Assembly (NCBI RefSeq): GCF_022348185.1
Contig: NZ_JAKRFD010000003.1
Span: 62,001 to 126,000, forward strand
Reading direction: 5' to 3'
DNA length: 64,000 nucleotides
From: Epibacterium sp. Ofav1-8
GTDB lineage: Bacteria; Pseudomonadota; Alphaproteobacteria; Rhodobacterales; Rhodobacteraceae
Shown: positions 11,848-19,273 of the stretch, piece after piece
How positions within the stretch are numbered: the stretch's first letter is position 1
How the letters are laid out: each line of letters begins with the position of its first letter
The notes under the pieces: model-generated
Told to the model about the DNA's origin: nothing
Seen by the model: only the letters and a program-made list of their open reading frames with translations
Databases searched by the model: none
Position numbers and translations under genes: made by a program

Positions 11848-12038
11848 TTATCGACAATTATACGCAAATCCGCTGAACGGCAGCAGCGCCAGCGCCGCAA
11901 TCAGGAAACGCGACCAGGCCACCACCACCGGTTCGACCTCCTTGCGGTCAGCGGCTTGCCGGCGGCGTCGCCCAGCACCACGCAGGTCAGGGTGGCGAAG
12001 ACCAGGGCGGCAAGGCGCAGGAGGACGACTGGTCTCAT
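11848..12038 (-). pseudogene. Frameshifted and truncated DMT (EamA) transporter remnant
   Basis: From an ATG at 12038 the minus strand reads MRPVVLLRLAALVFATLT and on to AAGKPLTA, then loses frame near 11942. In the next frame it continues KEVEPVVVAWSRFLIAALAL and LPFSGF. Joined, this is the first membrane helix and start of the second of an EamA-family transporter, which normally runs about 280-300 residues. One missing base explains the break. The sequence stops about 60 codons in, and nothing similar follows. It is a double-hit relic, not a sequencing-sized slip alone. Confidence 0.7.
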
Positions 12039-12343
12039 GGGGCAGCTTTCGTGAGGGGGGGGAAGACCCTGTCAGGCGTTGTGGGCGCACCTAACCGCGT
12101 TCTGCGCGATGTTGTGGCGTGTGCGTGCCGTGTTTGGAGGGGGGGCATCATGCGGCCCAATTGGGTTTTTCCGGGAGAATACCAAACCGGTCCGGCATAT
12201 GCGGCAGAAGGATCACCTCAATGCGGAAATAGGCGTTGCCAACAGGCTCGCACTCAGCTCACCGTCAGCTGTGCGGACAAACTTGCCGTTCATCGATGGC
12301 CCCTCAATGTCCGAAAATCACGAGTAAAGCGGTTCGAATGAAC
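12039..12343 (+). other. Intergenic region, no recognisable feature
   Basis: About 305 bases between the transporter remnant and a low-G+C orphan. I find no gene, tRNA or clear hairpin terminator. Its composition drifts toward A+T at the right end. Confidence 0.4.
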
Positions 12344-12763
12344 CTATTCGTTCGAAGGCGAGCAGGACGTCGAAGCCTCCCAGCTGTTGCCCTTTCGTTT
12401 TTTTGTTTCTCTCCAAAGCACAGTCCCAGGCCGAAGCCCGTTGCGCGCACAAATCGCATCTGTTGCCAATACAGCTATCAGAAAATTAGCGTGCTCAGAG
12501 AGTGTCGGCGCGTCGATTGCAATGCTCAAGTCTCCCGTAATGTCAGACCCAAGCACACTCCCGCCAAAGTCCTCACCAAGCAACTTTCCCGAAAAGTCAA
12601 AATCTTGCGCGCCAGAGGAAAGAATGGGGAATACGATCTCGAAACCAGACATCACTTGTTCTACGTTTACACTACCATCAGGCAACTTTGGCACCCGAAC
12701 CGTTTCTGCTTGTGCTGGTTGCGCCGAAACTAAGCAGACGAAAAGAATTGACTTGAGGCGCAT
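12344..12763 (-). CDS. Putative secreted protein, orphan, low G+C
   Basis: I do not recognise this 139-residue protein. It has a good signal peptide (MRLKSILFVCLVSAQPAQA, cleavage likely before ETVRV) and a mature part of about 120 residues with two cysteines in its last half. Base composition is visibly lower in G+C and codon use less biased than in all flanking genes, which suggests recent acquisition. The ribosome site is weak. It stands alone between a pseudogene and prs. The signal peptide is the best evidence that it is real. Confidence 0.5.
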   Translation of the reverse strand: MRLKSILFVCLVSAQPAQAETVRVPKLPDGSVNVEQVMSGFEIVFPILSSGAQDFDFSGKLLGEDFGGSVLGSDITGDLSIAIDAPTLSEHANFLIAVLATDAICARNGLRPGTVLWRETKKRKGNSWEASTSCSPSNE

Positions 12764-12966
12764 GTGAAGGAGCTCTGATTAACCACCGTAGTCGCGCATA
12801 TTAGCTATTGCTTCGAACAATAATCAAGCCGATGAGATCAAACGGCTATTCGCTTTGAATACATTTGCGTTGGGTGCAGAAATTTGTAGGTATGGGCTCA
12901 CCCCCGCCCTCAGAACGCCCAACGAACACCCGCACGTATGGCGGGGTGCATTTGACGGCCGTCCAT

Positions 12967-13001
12967 AAAAAAACACCCCACGACATCTCGCGGGGTGTTT
13001 T
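12967..13001 (-). terminator. Rho-independent terminator of prs
   Basis: On the minus strand a ten-base-pair stem, AAAACACCCC with GGGGTGTTTT, encloses a 12-base loop and ends in a run of T. It lies 19 bases after the prs stop codon. Confidence 0.9.
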
Positions 13002-13019
13002 GATGAGATCTGAGGGATC

Positions 13020-14042
13020 TTAGCTCTGGCTGTTGTAGAGCGACTCGTAGATCGGGATCAGGGTCTTGTCCTCGAACAGCGAGGACACCGAGGTGCCGTG
13101 CCAGATGTTCAGGATCGCCTGGGTGAACAGCGGCGCGGTGGGTACGATGCGGATATTGGGCGCATCGAGGATCGGCTGGGTGGGCTGGATCGAATCCGTC
13201 AGCACCAGCGATTTCATCACCGAGTTTGTCACGCGCTCCACCGCCGGGCCGGACATGACGCCGTGGCTGATGTAGGCGTGCACTTCCTTGGCGCCATTGT
13301 CGAGCAGGATCTGCGCCGCCTTGCACAGGGTGCCAGCGGTGTCGCAGATGTCATCGACGATCAGGCAGATCTTGTCCTTGACGTCGCCGATGACGGTCAT
13401 CTCGGCAATCTCGCCGGCCTTTTCGCGGCGCTTGTCGACGATCGACAGCGGCGCGTTGATGCGCTTGGCCAGCTCGCGGGCGCGGGCGACGCCGCCCACG
13501 TCGGGCGAGACCACCATCAGGTCGTCCATCTGGTCCTTGAACTGCGCCTTCACGTCCAGCGCAAAGATCGGGCTGGCATAAAGGTTATCCACCGGAATGT
13601 CGAAAAAGCCCTGGATCTGCGCGGCGTGCAGGTCCATGGTCAGCACCCGCTCGATGCCGGCACCGGTCAGCATGTTGGCGACCATCTTGGCCGAGATCGG
13701 CGTGCGCGCCTTGGTGCGGCGGTCCTGGCGGGCATAGCCGAAGTATGGAATGACCGCCGTGATGCGCTGAGCCGAGGAGCGGCGCAGCGCGTCGGCGATG
13801 ATCAGCAGCTCCATCAGGTTGTCGTTGGCCGGGTTCGAGGTCGGCTGGATGATGAACATATCCTCGCCGCGCACGTTCTCGTAGACTTCGACAAAGATCT
13901 CGCCATCGTTGAACCGTTCGACCCGAGCGTTCACCAGGTCCTGATCGACCCCCCGGTGCATGCTCATGCGGCGCGAAATGGATTTGGCGAGAGGCAGGTT
14001 TGCGTTCCCAGAGATCAACTTGGGTTCGTTCAAGGTCGGCAT
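13020..14042 (-). CDS. prs: Ribose-phosphate pyrophosphokinase (PRPP synthetase)
   Basis: The 340-residue enzyme makes phosphoribosyl pyrophosphate from ribose 5-phosphate and ATP, feeding purine, pyrimidine, histidine, tryptophan and NAD synthesis. Visible signatures are [16 protein letters not shown], the metal/ATP loop [21 protein letters not shown], and the PRPP-binding loop [13 protein letters not shown]. The ATG at 14042 gives the family's usual roseobacterial length; upstream in-frame codons lack support. It is divergent from a DsbA-fold isomerase gene. Confidence 0.97.
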   Translation of the reverse strand: MPTLNEPKLISGNANLPLAKSISRRMSMHRGVDQDLVNARVERFNDGEIFVEVYENVRGEDMFIIQPTSNPANDNLMELLIIADALRRSSAQRITAVIPYFGYARQDRRTKARTPISAKMVANMLTGAGIERVLTMDLHAAQIQGFFDIPVDNLYASPIFALDVKAQFKDQMDDLMVVSPDVGGVARARELAKRINAPLSIVDKRREKAGEIAEMTVIGDVKDKICLIVDDICDTAGTLCKAAQILLDNGAKEVHAYISHGVMSGPAVERVTNSVMKSLVLTDSIQPTQPILDAPNIRIVPTAPLFTQAILNIWHGTSVSSLFEDKTLIPIYESLYNSQS

Positions 14043-14146
14043 TGGCTGTTTTTCCCCAGGCAGCAATGTGACAGATTCGTGATATTGAACCCCGCTTAAC
14101 ACGCACATAGTCTCGGGCCTAGTTCTAAGCACGAGGAATTCATCCC

Positions 14147-14761
14147 ATGTCCGCCTCCGCCCCCGCAATCGACTATTATTTCTCGACTCTGTCGCCGTTC
14201 AGCTACCTGGCCGGGCAGCGTCTGGAGGAGATCGCCCGCCGCCACGGGGCGTCGGTGACCTACAAGCCCTTTGACATCATGACGCTGTTTGCGCGCACCG
14301 GCGGCACCCCACCCAAGGACCGCCATCCGGCGCGGCAGGACTACCGGTTGATCGAGCTGGAGCGCCAGTCCAGACGCAGCGGCCTGCCGCTCAACCTGGC
14401 GCCTGCGCATTGGCCAACCAATGCGGCGCCCTCGTCCTATGCCATCATCGCGGCGCAGAAGGCCGGCGGCGGGGATCTTGGCGCACTTGTCCATGGCACC
14501 CTGCGGGCGGTCTGGGCCGAGGAGCGCGACATCGCCCAGGATGATGTGGTGAAATCCCTGCTGCAAAGCGCCGGTTTCGACCCCGCGCTGGCGGATAGCG
14601 GTCTCCTGACCGGCGCGGAGATCTATGCGCAGAACCTCGAGGATGCTGTCAACGCCGGTGTCTTTGGCGCGCCGTTTTATGTGACCGCAGACGGGGCGAA
14701 GTTCTGGGGGCAGGACCGGCTGGACGATCTCGACTGGCATCTTGGGGGGCAGGGGGCGTGA
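14147..14761 (+). CDS. 2-hydroxychromene-2-carboxylate isomerase-like protein (DsbA fold)
   Basis: The 204-residue protein has the N-terminal [16 protein letters not shown] typical of HCCA isomerases and kappa-class glutathione transferases, with the catalytic serine in SPFSYL. The end reads [22 protein letters not shown], the usual C-terminal block. The archetype isomerises 2-hydroxychromene-2-carboxylate in naphthalene breakdown. Here no aromatic pathway genes are nearby, so the true substrate is unknown and glutathione-linked detoxification is plausible. Its last four bases overlap the start of the next gene. Confidence 0.85.
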   Translation: MSASAPAIDYYFSTLSPFSYLAGQRLEEIARRHGASVTYKPFDIMTLFARTGGTPPKDRHPARQDYRLIELERQSRRSGLPLNLAPAHWPTNAAPSSYAIIAAQKAGGGDLGALVHGTLRAVWAEERDIAQDDVVKSLLQSAGFDPALADSGLLTGAEIYAQNLEDAVNAGVFGAPFYVTADGAKFWGQDRLDDLDWHLGGQGA

Positions 14762-15594
14762 GCCTGGATCTCGCGGGGCTGCCGCAACAGGTCTATCACC
14801 GCTCCTTCGGCACCGGCCCGCGCCCCGTCGTGGCGGTGCATTGCTCGCTGGCGCATTCCGGCGCCTTGCGGGGGCTGGTGGCGGCCCTGGGCGAGGATCA
14901 GGTGAGGTTTGAGGCCTTTGACATGCTCTCGCATGGCAAGAGCCCCGATTGGGACGGGCAGGGCCTGTTGCAGCAGCGCAATGCCGAGGCCGGGGAGCGC
15001 CTGCTGGAGGCGGAGGCCGCGCGTGTCGGCGGCCCTGTCGATCTGGTCGGGCATTCCTTTGGCGCCACGGTGGCGCTGGCGATGGCGCAGGCCCGCCCGG
15101 ATCTGGTGCGCAGCCTTGTGATGATCGAGCCGGTCCTGTTTGCCGCGACCCAGGCGCACAACCCCGCGGCCCTGGCGCAGATGCGCGCCGATCACATGGC
15201 GGTGCGGACCTCCTATGAGGCGGGCGATGTGGACCATGCCACGCGGCTTTTTAACCGTGCCTGGGGCACGGGACATCCAAAATGGCCGGATCTGCCGGAG
15301 CGCGCCCGCGCGGCGATGGTGCGGTCTTTTCCGGCGGTGATGGAGTGTGACAGTCAGGTCTATGAGGACGCGGCGGGGCTGCTGGCACCGGGCGCGCTGG
15401 AAGCGCTGCCGATGCCGGTGCTGGTGATGCAGGGCGGCGCGACCCAGCCGATCATGTCTGCGGTGACATCTGCGCTGTCGGTGCGGATGCCGGAGGCGCA
15501 GGTCGCGGTCATTGAGGGCGCTGGCCATATGGTGCCAGTGACCCATCCCGAGGCGGTGGCCGAGGTGATCGGAACTTTCTGGCCCGAGGGTTAA
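14758..15594 (+). CDS. Alpha/beta-fold hydrolase
   Basis: The 278-residue protein has the nucleophile elbow GHSFG (serine near residue 99), a GAGHMVP segment with the catalytic histidine near the C-terminus, and VVAVHCSLAHSG as the oxyanion region. It starts with GTG inside the end of the preceding isomerase gene (GTGA overlap), so the two are translated together. The substrate is unknown. The pair could process an aromatic or thioester compound, but this is only inferred from coupling. Confidence 0.85.
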   Translation: MSLDLAGLPQQVYHRSFGTGPRPVVAVHCSLAHSGALRGLVAALGEDQVRFEAFDMLSHGKSPDWDGQGLLQQRNAEAGERLLEAEAARVGGPVDLVGHSFGATVALAMAQARPDLVRSLVMIEPVLFAATQAHNPAALAQMRADHMAVRTSYEAGDVDHATRLFNRAWGTGHPKWPDLPERARAAMVRSFPAVMECDSQVYEDAAGLLAPGALEALPMPVLVMQGGATQPIMSAVTSALSVRMPEAQVAVIEGAGHMVPVTHPEAVAEVIGTFWPEG

Positions 15595-15629
15595 ACCTCT
15601 GCTGATCGGCTTTTGCGCCGGTCAGCCCC

Positions 15630-16100
15630 TTAGACCGGTTCCTCGATGATATAGTCTTCCCATTCCTCCAGCGACGTGTCGAATTCCGACACGGTCATGC
15701 CGCGCACCGAGACCCCGGCGCGGTGCACGCTGTCCGGATCGCCCGTCACCAGCGGGTGCCAGTCGGGCAGGGATTTGCCCTCCCACAGACGGCGATAGGC
15801 GCAGGTCTGCGGCATCCAATAGGCGTGGGTATCAAGGTTTTCGGGCTTCAGCACGATGCATTCGGGGATGAAACTGTGCCGCGTCTCGTAATGGGCGCAT
15901 TGGCAGCTCTGATCGTCCAGCAGGCGGCAGGCCACGCGCGTCAGCGCCACCTCGCCACTGTCTTCGTCTTCCAGCTTGTTGAGGCAGCATTTGCCGCAGC
16001 CGTCACACAGCGCTTCCCATTCGCGCGGCGAGAGTTTCTTGAGCGGTTTCTGTTCCCAGAACCTGGGCGCAAGCCCGTCCCGGTCGATCTGATTGGTCAT
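15630..16100 (-). CDS. YcgN-family cysteine cluster protein (UPF0260)
   Basis: The 156-residue protein has the cysteine pattern CDGCGKCCLNKLEDED near residues 32-47, then CRLLDDQSCQCAHY and a later Cys in PECIVL, with MPQTCAYRRL. This is the conserved metal- or Fe-S-binding layout of the YcgN/UPF0260 family, whose function is not established. The ATG at 16100 is preferred because GAGAGGG precedes it. It begins ten bases after the ribF stop and is probably cotranscribed with ribF. Confidence 0.9.
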   Translation of the reverse strand: MTNQIDRDGLAPRFWEQKPLKKLSPREWEALCDGCGKCCLNKLEDEDSGEVALTRVACRLLDDQSCQCAHYETRHSFIPECIVLKPENLDTHAYWMPQTCAYRRLWEGKSLPDWHPLVTGDPDSVHRAGVSVRGMTVSEFDTSLEEWEDYIIEEPV

Positions 16101-16110
16101 ATCGGCCCTC

Positions 16111-17043
16111 TCAGAGCGTTTTGAGGATGGCGCGGGCCTGATCGCAATCGGCCTGCATCTGGGCGATGAAGGGCTCCAGCCCGTCAAAAGTCATCTCCGG
16201 GCGCAGATAGTCCACCAGCCCGACGGACAGATGCGCACCATAGAGGTTGCCCTTGAAATCAAAGAGATAGGTCTCGATGTTGGGCTGATCGCCGTCAAAC
16301 ATCGGCCGCACCCCGACGGAGGCGGCACCGTGGTAGCTGCCCTTATGGGGGCCGTCGAGCACATCCACCAGCACCGCATAGACGCCAAAAGCAGGCGGGT
16401 GCAGCCCGTCGATGGACTGGTTCGCGGTGGGAAAGCCAAGCTCGCGGCCGCGCTGCTCGCCGCCGATCACCTCGCCCTCGATGCGGTGCCAATGGCCCAG
16501 CATGGCGGCGGCGTCGCGCGGGCGGCCTGCGCTCAGGGCAGTGCGGATCGCGGTGGAGGACACCGTGTGTTCGGAATATTCCATCAAAGGCGCGATGGTG
16601 ACGCCAAAGCCCATCTCCTGTCCAAAACGCTGGAGATCGGCAGCAGTGCCCGCGCGGCCCTTGCCAAAGCAGAAATCGGCACCCACCACCACATGCGCCA
16701 GCCCCAGACCTTCAAAGATCACCTTGCGGGCAAACTCCTCAGGCGTCAGCGACGACAGCGCGTGGTTGAAATTCAGCTGATAGAGCTTTTCAACGCCGAT
16801 CTTCTCCAGCCGATGCGCGCGCGCCTCCGCCGACATCAGCCGGAAGGGCGGCGCCTCGGGGGCAAAGAATTCACGCGGATGCGGCTCGAAGGTCATCACC
16901 CCCAGCGGCGCCTCCGGCGCGGCCTGCCGCGCCAGATCAATGACCGAGCGATGCCCGCGGTGAACGCCATCGAAATTGCCGATCGCGACGGTGGCCCCGC
17001 GATCCTGCTCTTCGACAAATTGATAGTCCCGGATGATGCGCAT
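16111..17043 (-). CDS. ribF: Bifunctional riboflavin kinase/FMN adenylyltransferase
   Basis: The 310-residue protein joins an N-terminal FAD synthetase domain (GNFDGVHRGH near residues 22-31, with a later STAIRTAL) to a C-terminal riboflavin kinase domain (GRELGFPTAN near residue 200). It converts riboflavin to FMN and then FAD in the cytosol. Length and order are normal. A YcgN-family gene follows closely. Confidence 0.97.
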   Translation of the reverse strand: MRIIRDYQFVEEQDRGATVAIGNFDGVHRGHRSVIDLARQAAPEAPLGVMTFEPHPREFFAPEAPPFRLMSAEARAHRLEKIGVEKLYQLNFNHALSSLTPEEFARKVIFEGLGLAHVVVGADFCFGKGRAGTAADLQRFGQEMGFGVTIAPLMEYSEHTVSSTAIRTALSAGRPRDAAAMLGHWHRIEGEVIGGEQRGRELGFPTANQSIDGLHPPAFGVYAVLVDVLDGPHKGSYHGAASVGVRPMFDGDQPNIETYLFDFKGNLYGAHLSVGLVDYLRPEMTFDGLEPFIAQMQADCDQARAILKTL

Positions 17044-17564
17044 GGCGCTTCCCTAGCTCCCGGCGCGACGCGGCGCAAGGGCGCTGTAGCCGGAGGCGGG
17101 CCGTGTCGCCCGACAGGCGCGTGAATTCCACGGCTTACGGGCCGGAGAGGGAGAGAGAGCCAGCCCCCTCCGTTTCAACTTCTCATAAATATCCCCGCCG
17201 GAGGCTTCATCGTTGCGGCAGTCGATCCCGGTCTGAAGGGGCGTTGCGCTGTCGCCGTGCGCCCGTTTCACCGGGATCTCATCTGATCGGGCTAGACTGG
17301 CCGGGATCGATCAGACGATGGGGGCGCGGGACGGCTGTGGGCAGCACCGCGCCAGAGGAAGACCGGCCCCGATAAAAAGGGGATGGTGTTGCAGATGCAG
17401 GATCAGCAGGCCGTGCGCGGCCTGTCCCCCTTCCGTGCCAAAGCGGTACCGCGACCCGTCCTGAATTGGACAGATCACCGGCTCCGAACATGAAAATGAC
17501 CCGGCTTCATCGTCGGTCCCCCGTCCGGGCGTGCTCCCGTGGCGGTCAGACGTGCTGGCTTGTG
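17044..17564 (+). other. Intergenic region with a recurring ATAAATATC element
   Basis: About 520 bases without a convincing gene; short open frames here have biased, low-complexity translations. At 17171-17205 lies one copy of a sequence family shared with two other intergenic sites (near 28.2 and 35.6 kb). The core is CTTCTCATAAATATCCCCG. The flanks (CCCCCTCC and CCGGAGG) are partly complementary. Confidence 0.5.
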
Positions 17565-18008
17565 TCAGTCGAACTTGCGCGAGGGGGCCATCACCATCGC
17601 CTCGCCCACCAGAACCTTTTGGCCCTCGACGATGCAGCGGCAGTCGAGTTTCACCCGGCGCTTGTCGATCTGGATGTCGGTCACCTCGACCTCGGCCAGC
17701 ACCAGGTCGCCGGGACGCACGGGGGCGAGGAATTTCAGGTTCTGGCTCATGTAGATGGTGCCATGGCCGGGCAGCTGCTCGCCGATCACCGCCGAGATCA
17801 GCCCCGCGGTCAGCATGCCGTGGGCGATGCGGCCTTCAAAGATGGTGTCCTGCGCATAGCCGTCGTCGAGATGCACCGGGTTGCGGTCGGTGGAGACTTC
17901 GGCAAACAACTCGATGTCGCGGTCGGTGATCTGTTTGCGCAGGTAGCGGGTCATGCCCATCTCGATGTCTTCGATGCAGATGGTGCCGCGGGGGAAATTG
18001 TCCAACAT
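17565..18008 (-). CDS. MaoC-family dehydratase
   Basis: The 147-residue single hot-dog protein contains DRNPVHLDDGYAQ followed by FEGRIAHGML, the (R)-specific enoyl-CoA hydratase motif with catalytic Asp and His. Relatives hydrate trans-2-enoyl-CoA in fatty-acid or polyhydroxyalkanoate metabolism. The ATG at 18008 has a GGAGAGG site. No PHA or acyl-CoA genes are adjacent, so the exact substrate is open. Confidence 0.88.
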   Translation of the reverse strand: MLDNFPRGTICIEDIEMGMTRYLRKQITDRDIELFAEVSTDRNPVHLDDGYAQDTIFEGRIAHGMLTAGLISAVIGEQLPGHGTIYMSQNLKFLAPVRPGDLVLAEVEVTDIQIDKRRVKLDCRCIVEGQKVLVGEAMVMAPSRKFD

Positions 18009-18160
18009 CCTGGCCTCTCCGGGAGTGTGGCGGCGCAACAAATGGACCGCGTTTGTGTTTCAGTGGTAATTTTATTACCTCGCAGTCGCAGAAAGTCAAG
18101 CCCGCCCCTCGGATCCATGTGGCGCAGCCATCCCGGCGGACGCCCTGGCGGGCGACAGCA

Positions 18161-18197
18161 TAAGGCCCGCCCTCTCCTGACGGAGAAGACGGGCCCG
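18161..18197 (-). terminator. Probable terminator of the HAD phosphatase gene
   Basis: On the minus strand an imperfect stem of about 14 base pairs (GGGCCCGTCTTCTCC with GGAGAGGGCGGGCC) and a four-base GTCA loop is followed by TTA. It lies about 20 bases after the stop codon. The T-tract is short. Confidence 0.6.
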
Positions 18198-18218
18198 ATT
18201 GGCACGGTGGCGCGGGGG

Positions 18219-19094
18219 TTAGCGCAGAAAGCCGATGCTGTAGGTGGGGGCCACCTGTTCCTGCGCCAGATAGGCCTCCAGCGCGGCCGGGTCGGGCTGC
18301 CGGTCGGTCTGGGTGTCCCGGGCCGCGAGGCCGCCGGTGATGAACAGCGTATCGACGCCTTCGCCCATGCCGCCGGAGATATCCGTGTGCGGGCCATCGC
18401 CGATCGCCAGGATCTCGCGGTCGGCGATGTCATGGCCGATCTCGCTCAGGCGGCGCCGCGCCAGGTCGTAGATCGGCGGGTGGGGCTTGCCGAAATAGAG
18501 GCTCTCGCCGCCCATGTCGGTGTAGAGTTTCGCCAGCGCCCCGGCGCACCATTCGCGCACCTCGCCGCGGTCGACGATGATGTCGGGATTGGCGCAGAGC
18601 AGCTTCATTCCCATCTGTTTGGCATAGAGGAAATCCGCCCGGTTCACCTCCGGATCGGCCAGGGTGTCGAAGGGGCCGCAGCAGACGATGCCCTCGGCCT
18701 CCTTCAGGGGCACGCGGGTGATCTCGACGGGGTCGTGGATCACCTTCATCGGTTCGAAAAAGCCCGCATCGCGCTGCCATTCGCCCATGAAATAGACCTT
18801 GGTGCCCACCGCCCCGGTGAACATCGCCGCGCGGGCGGAATCGCCGGAGGTGGCAATGGTGTCATAGGCGTCATCGGGCACGCCGAACTGGCTCAGCTGT
18901 TCGGCCACGCCGGCGCGGGGTTTGGGCGAATTGGTCACCAGCACCACCACGCCGCCGGCCTTGCGATAGGCCTGCAGTGCCGCAACCGCGTCGGGATAGG
19001 CGGTGATGCCGTTGTGGACGCAGCCCCAGAGATCCACGAACAGGGCCTTGTAGCGGTCGGAGACCTCGGAAAGGGCGGAGATGATCTGGCTCAT
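18219..19094 (-). CDS. HAD-superfamily hydrolase, subfamily IIA (TIGR01459-like)
   Basis: The 291-residue protein has HAD motif I FVDLWGCVHNG near residue 19, motif II VLVTNSPKPR, and motif IV IGDGPHTDISGG, with the NagD-type cap between. The motif I pattern DLWG-V-H-G is typical of the TIGR01459 group found in alphaproteobacteria. A tryptophan replaces the second aspartate of the common DxD pair, a trait of this group that makes normal phosphatase activity uncertain. It stands alone with its own terminator. Confidence 0.85.
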   Translation of the reverse strand: MSQIISALSEVSDRYKALFVDLWGCVHNGITAYPDAVAALQAYRKAGGVVVLVTNSPKPRAGVAEQLSQFGVPDDAYDTIATSGDSARAAMFTGAVGTKVYFMGEWQRDAGFFEPMKVIHDPVEITRVPLKEAEGIVCCGPFDTLADPEVNRADFLYAKQMGMKLLCANPDIIVDRGEVREWCAGALAKLYTDMGGESLYFGKPHPPIYDLARRRLSEIGHDIADREILAIGDGPHTDISGGMGEGVDTLFITGGLAARDTQTDRQPDPAALEAYLAQEQVAPTYSIGFLR

Positions 19095-19216
19095 GGCGGG
19101 GCCTCATGCAGGGTTGGGAGTGCCCTTCCTATGGCAGAGGCGGCGGCGTTTGGCTAGGGGCAGGCGGGCGGTGCCCATCGCGTTGTCAGGCGGTCACGGA
19201 TGGTCGACCGGACGGC

Positions 19217-19249
19217 AAAACAGCGCCCCCGGGGCGAGGACGCTGTTTT
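19217..19249 (-). terminator. Rho-independent terminator of the DEAD-box helicase gene
   Basis: A nine-base-pair stem AAAACAGCG with CGCTGTTTT surrounds a G+C-rich 15-base loop. It lies 25 bases after the helicase stop on the minus strand. Confidence 0.8.
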
Positions 19250-19273
19250 CCGTTCCAGATCGGGCGGGTGCCC

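Noticed and set aside
14043..14168. N-terminal extension of prs
   Set aside because: The extra 42 codons cross the divergent promoter region and are absent from the family; ATG 14042 is the normal start.
15622..15819. Small ORF on the minus strand within the YcgN gene
   Set aside because: Out-of-frame shadow of the YcgN gene without ribosome site.
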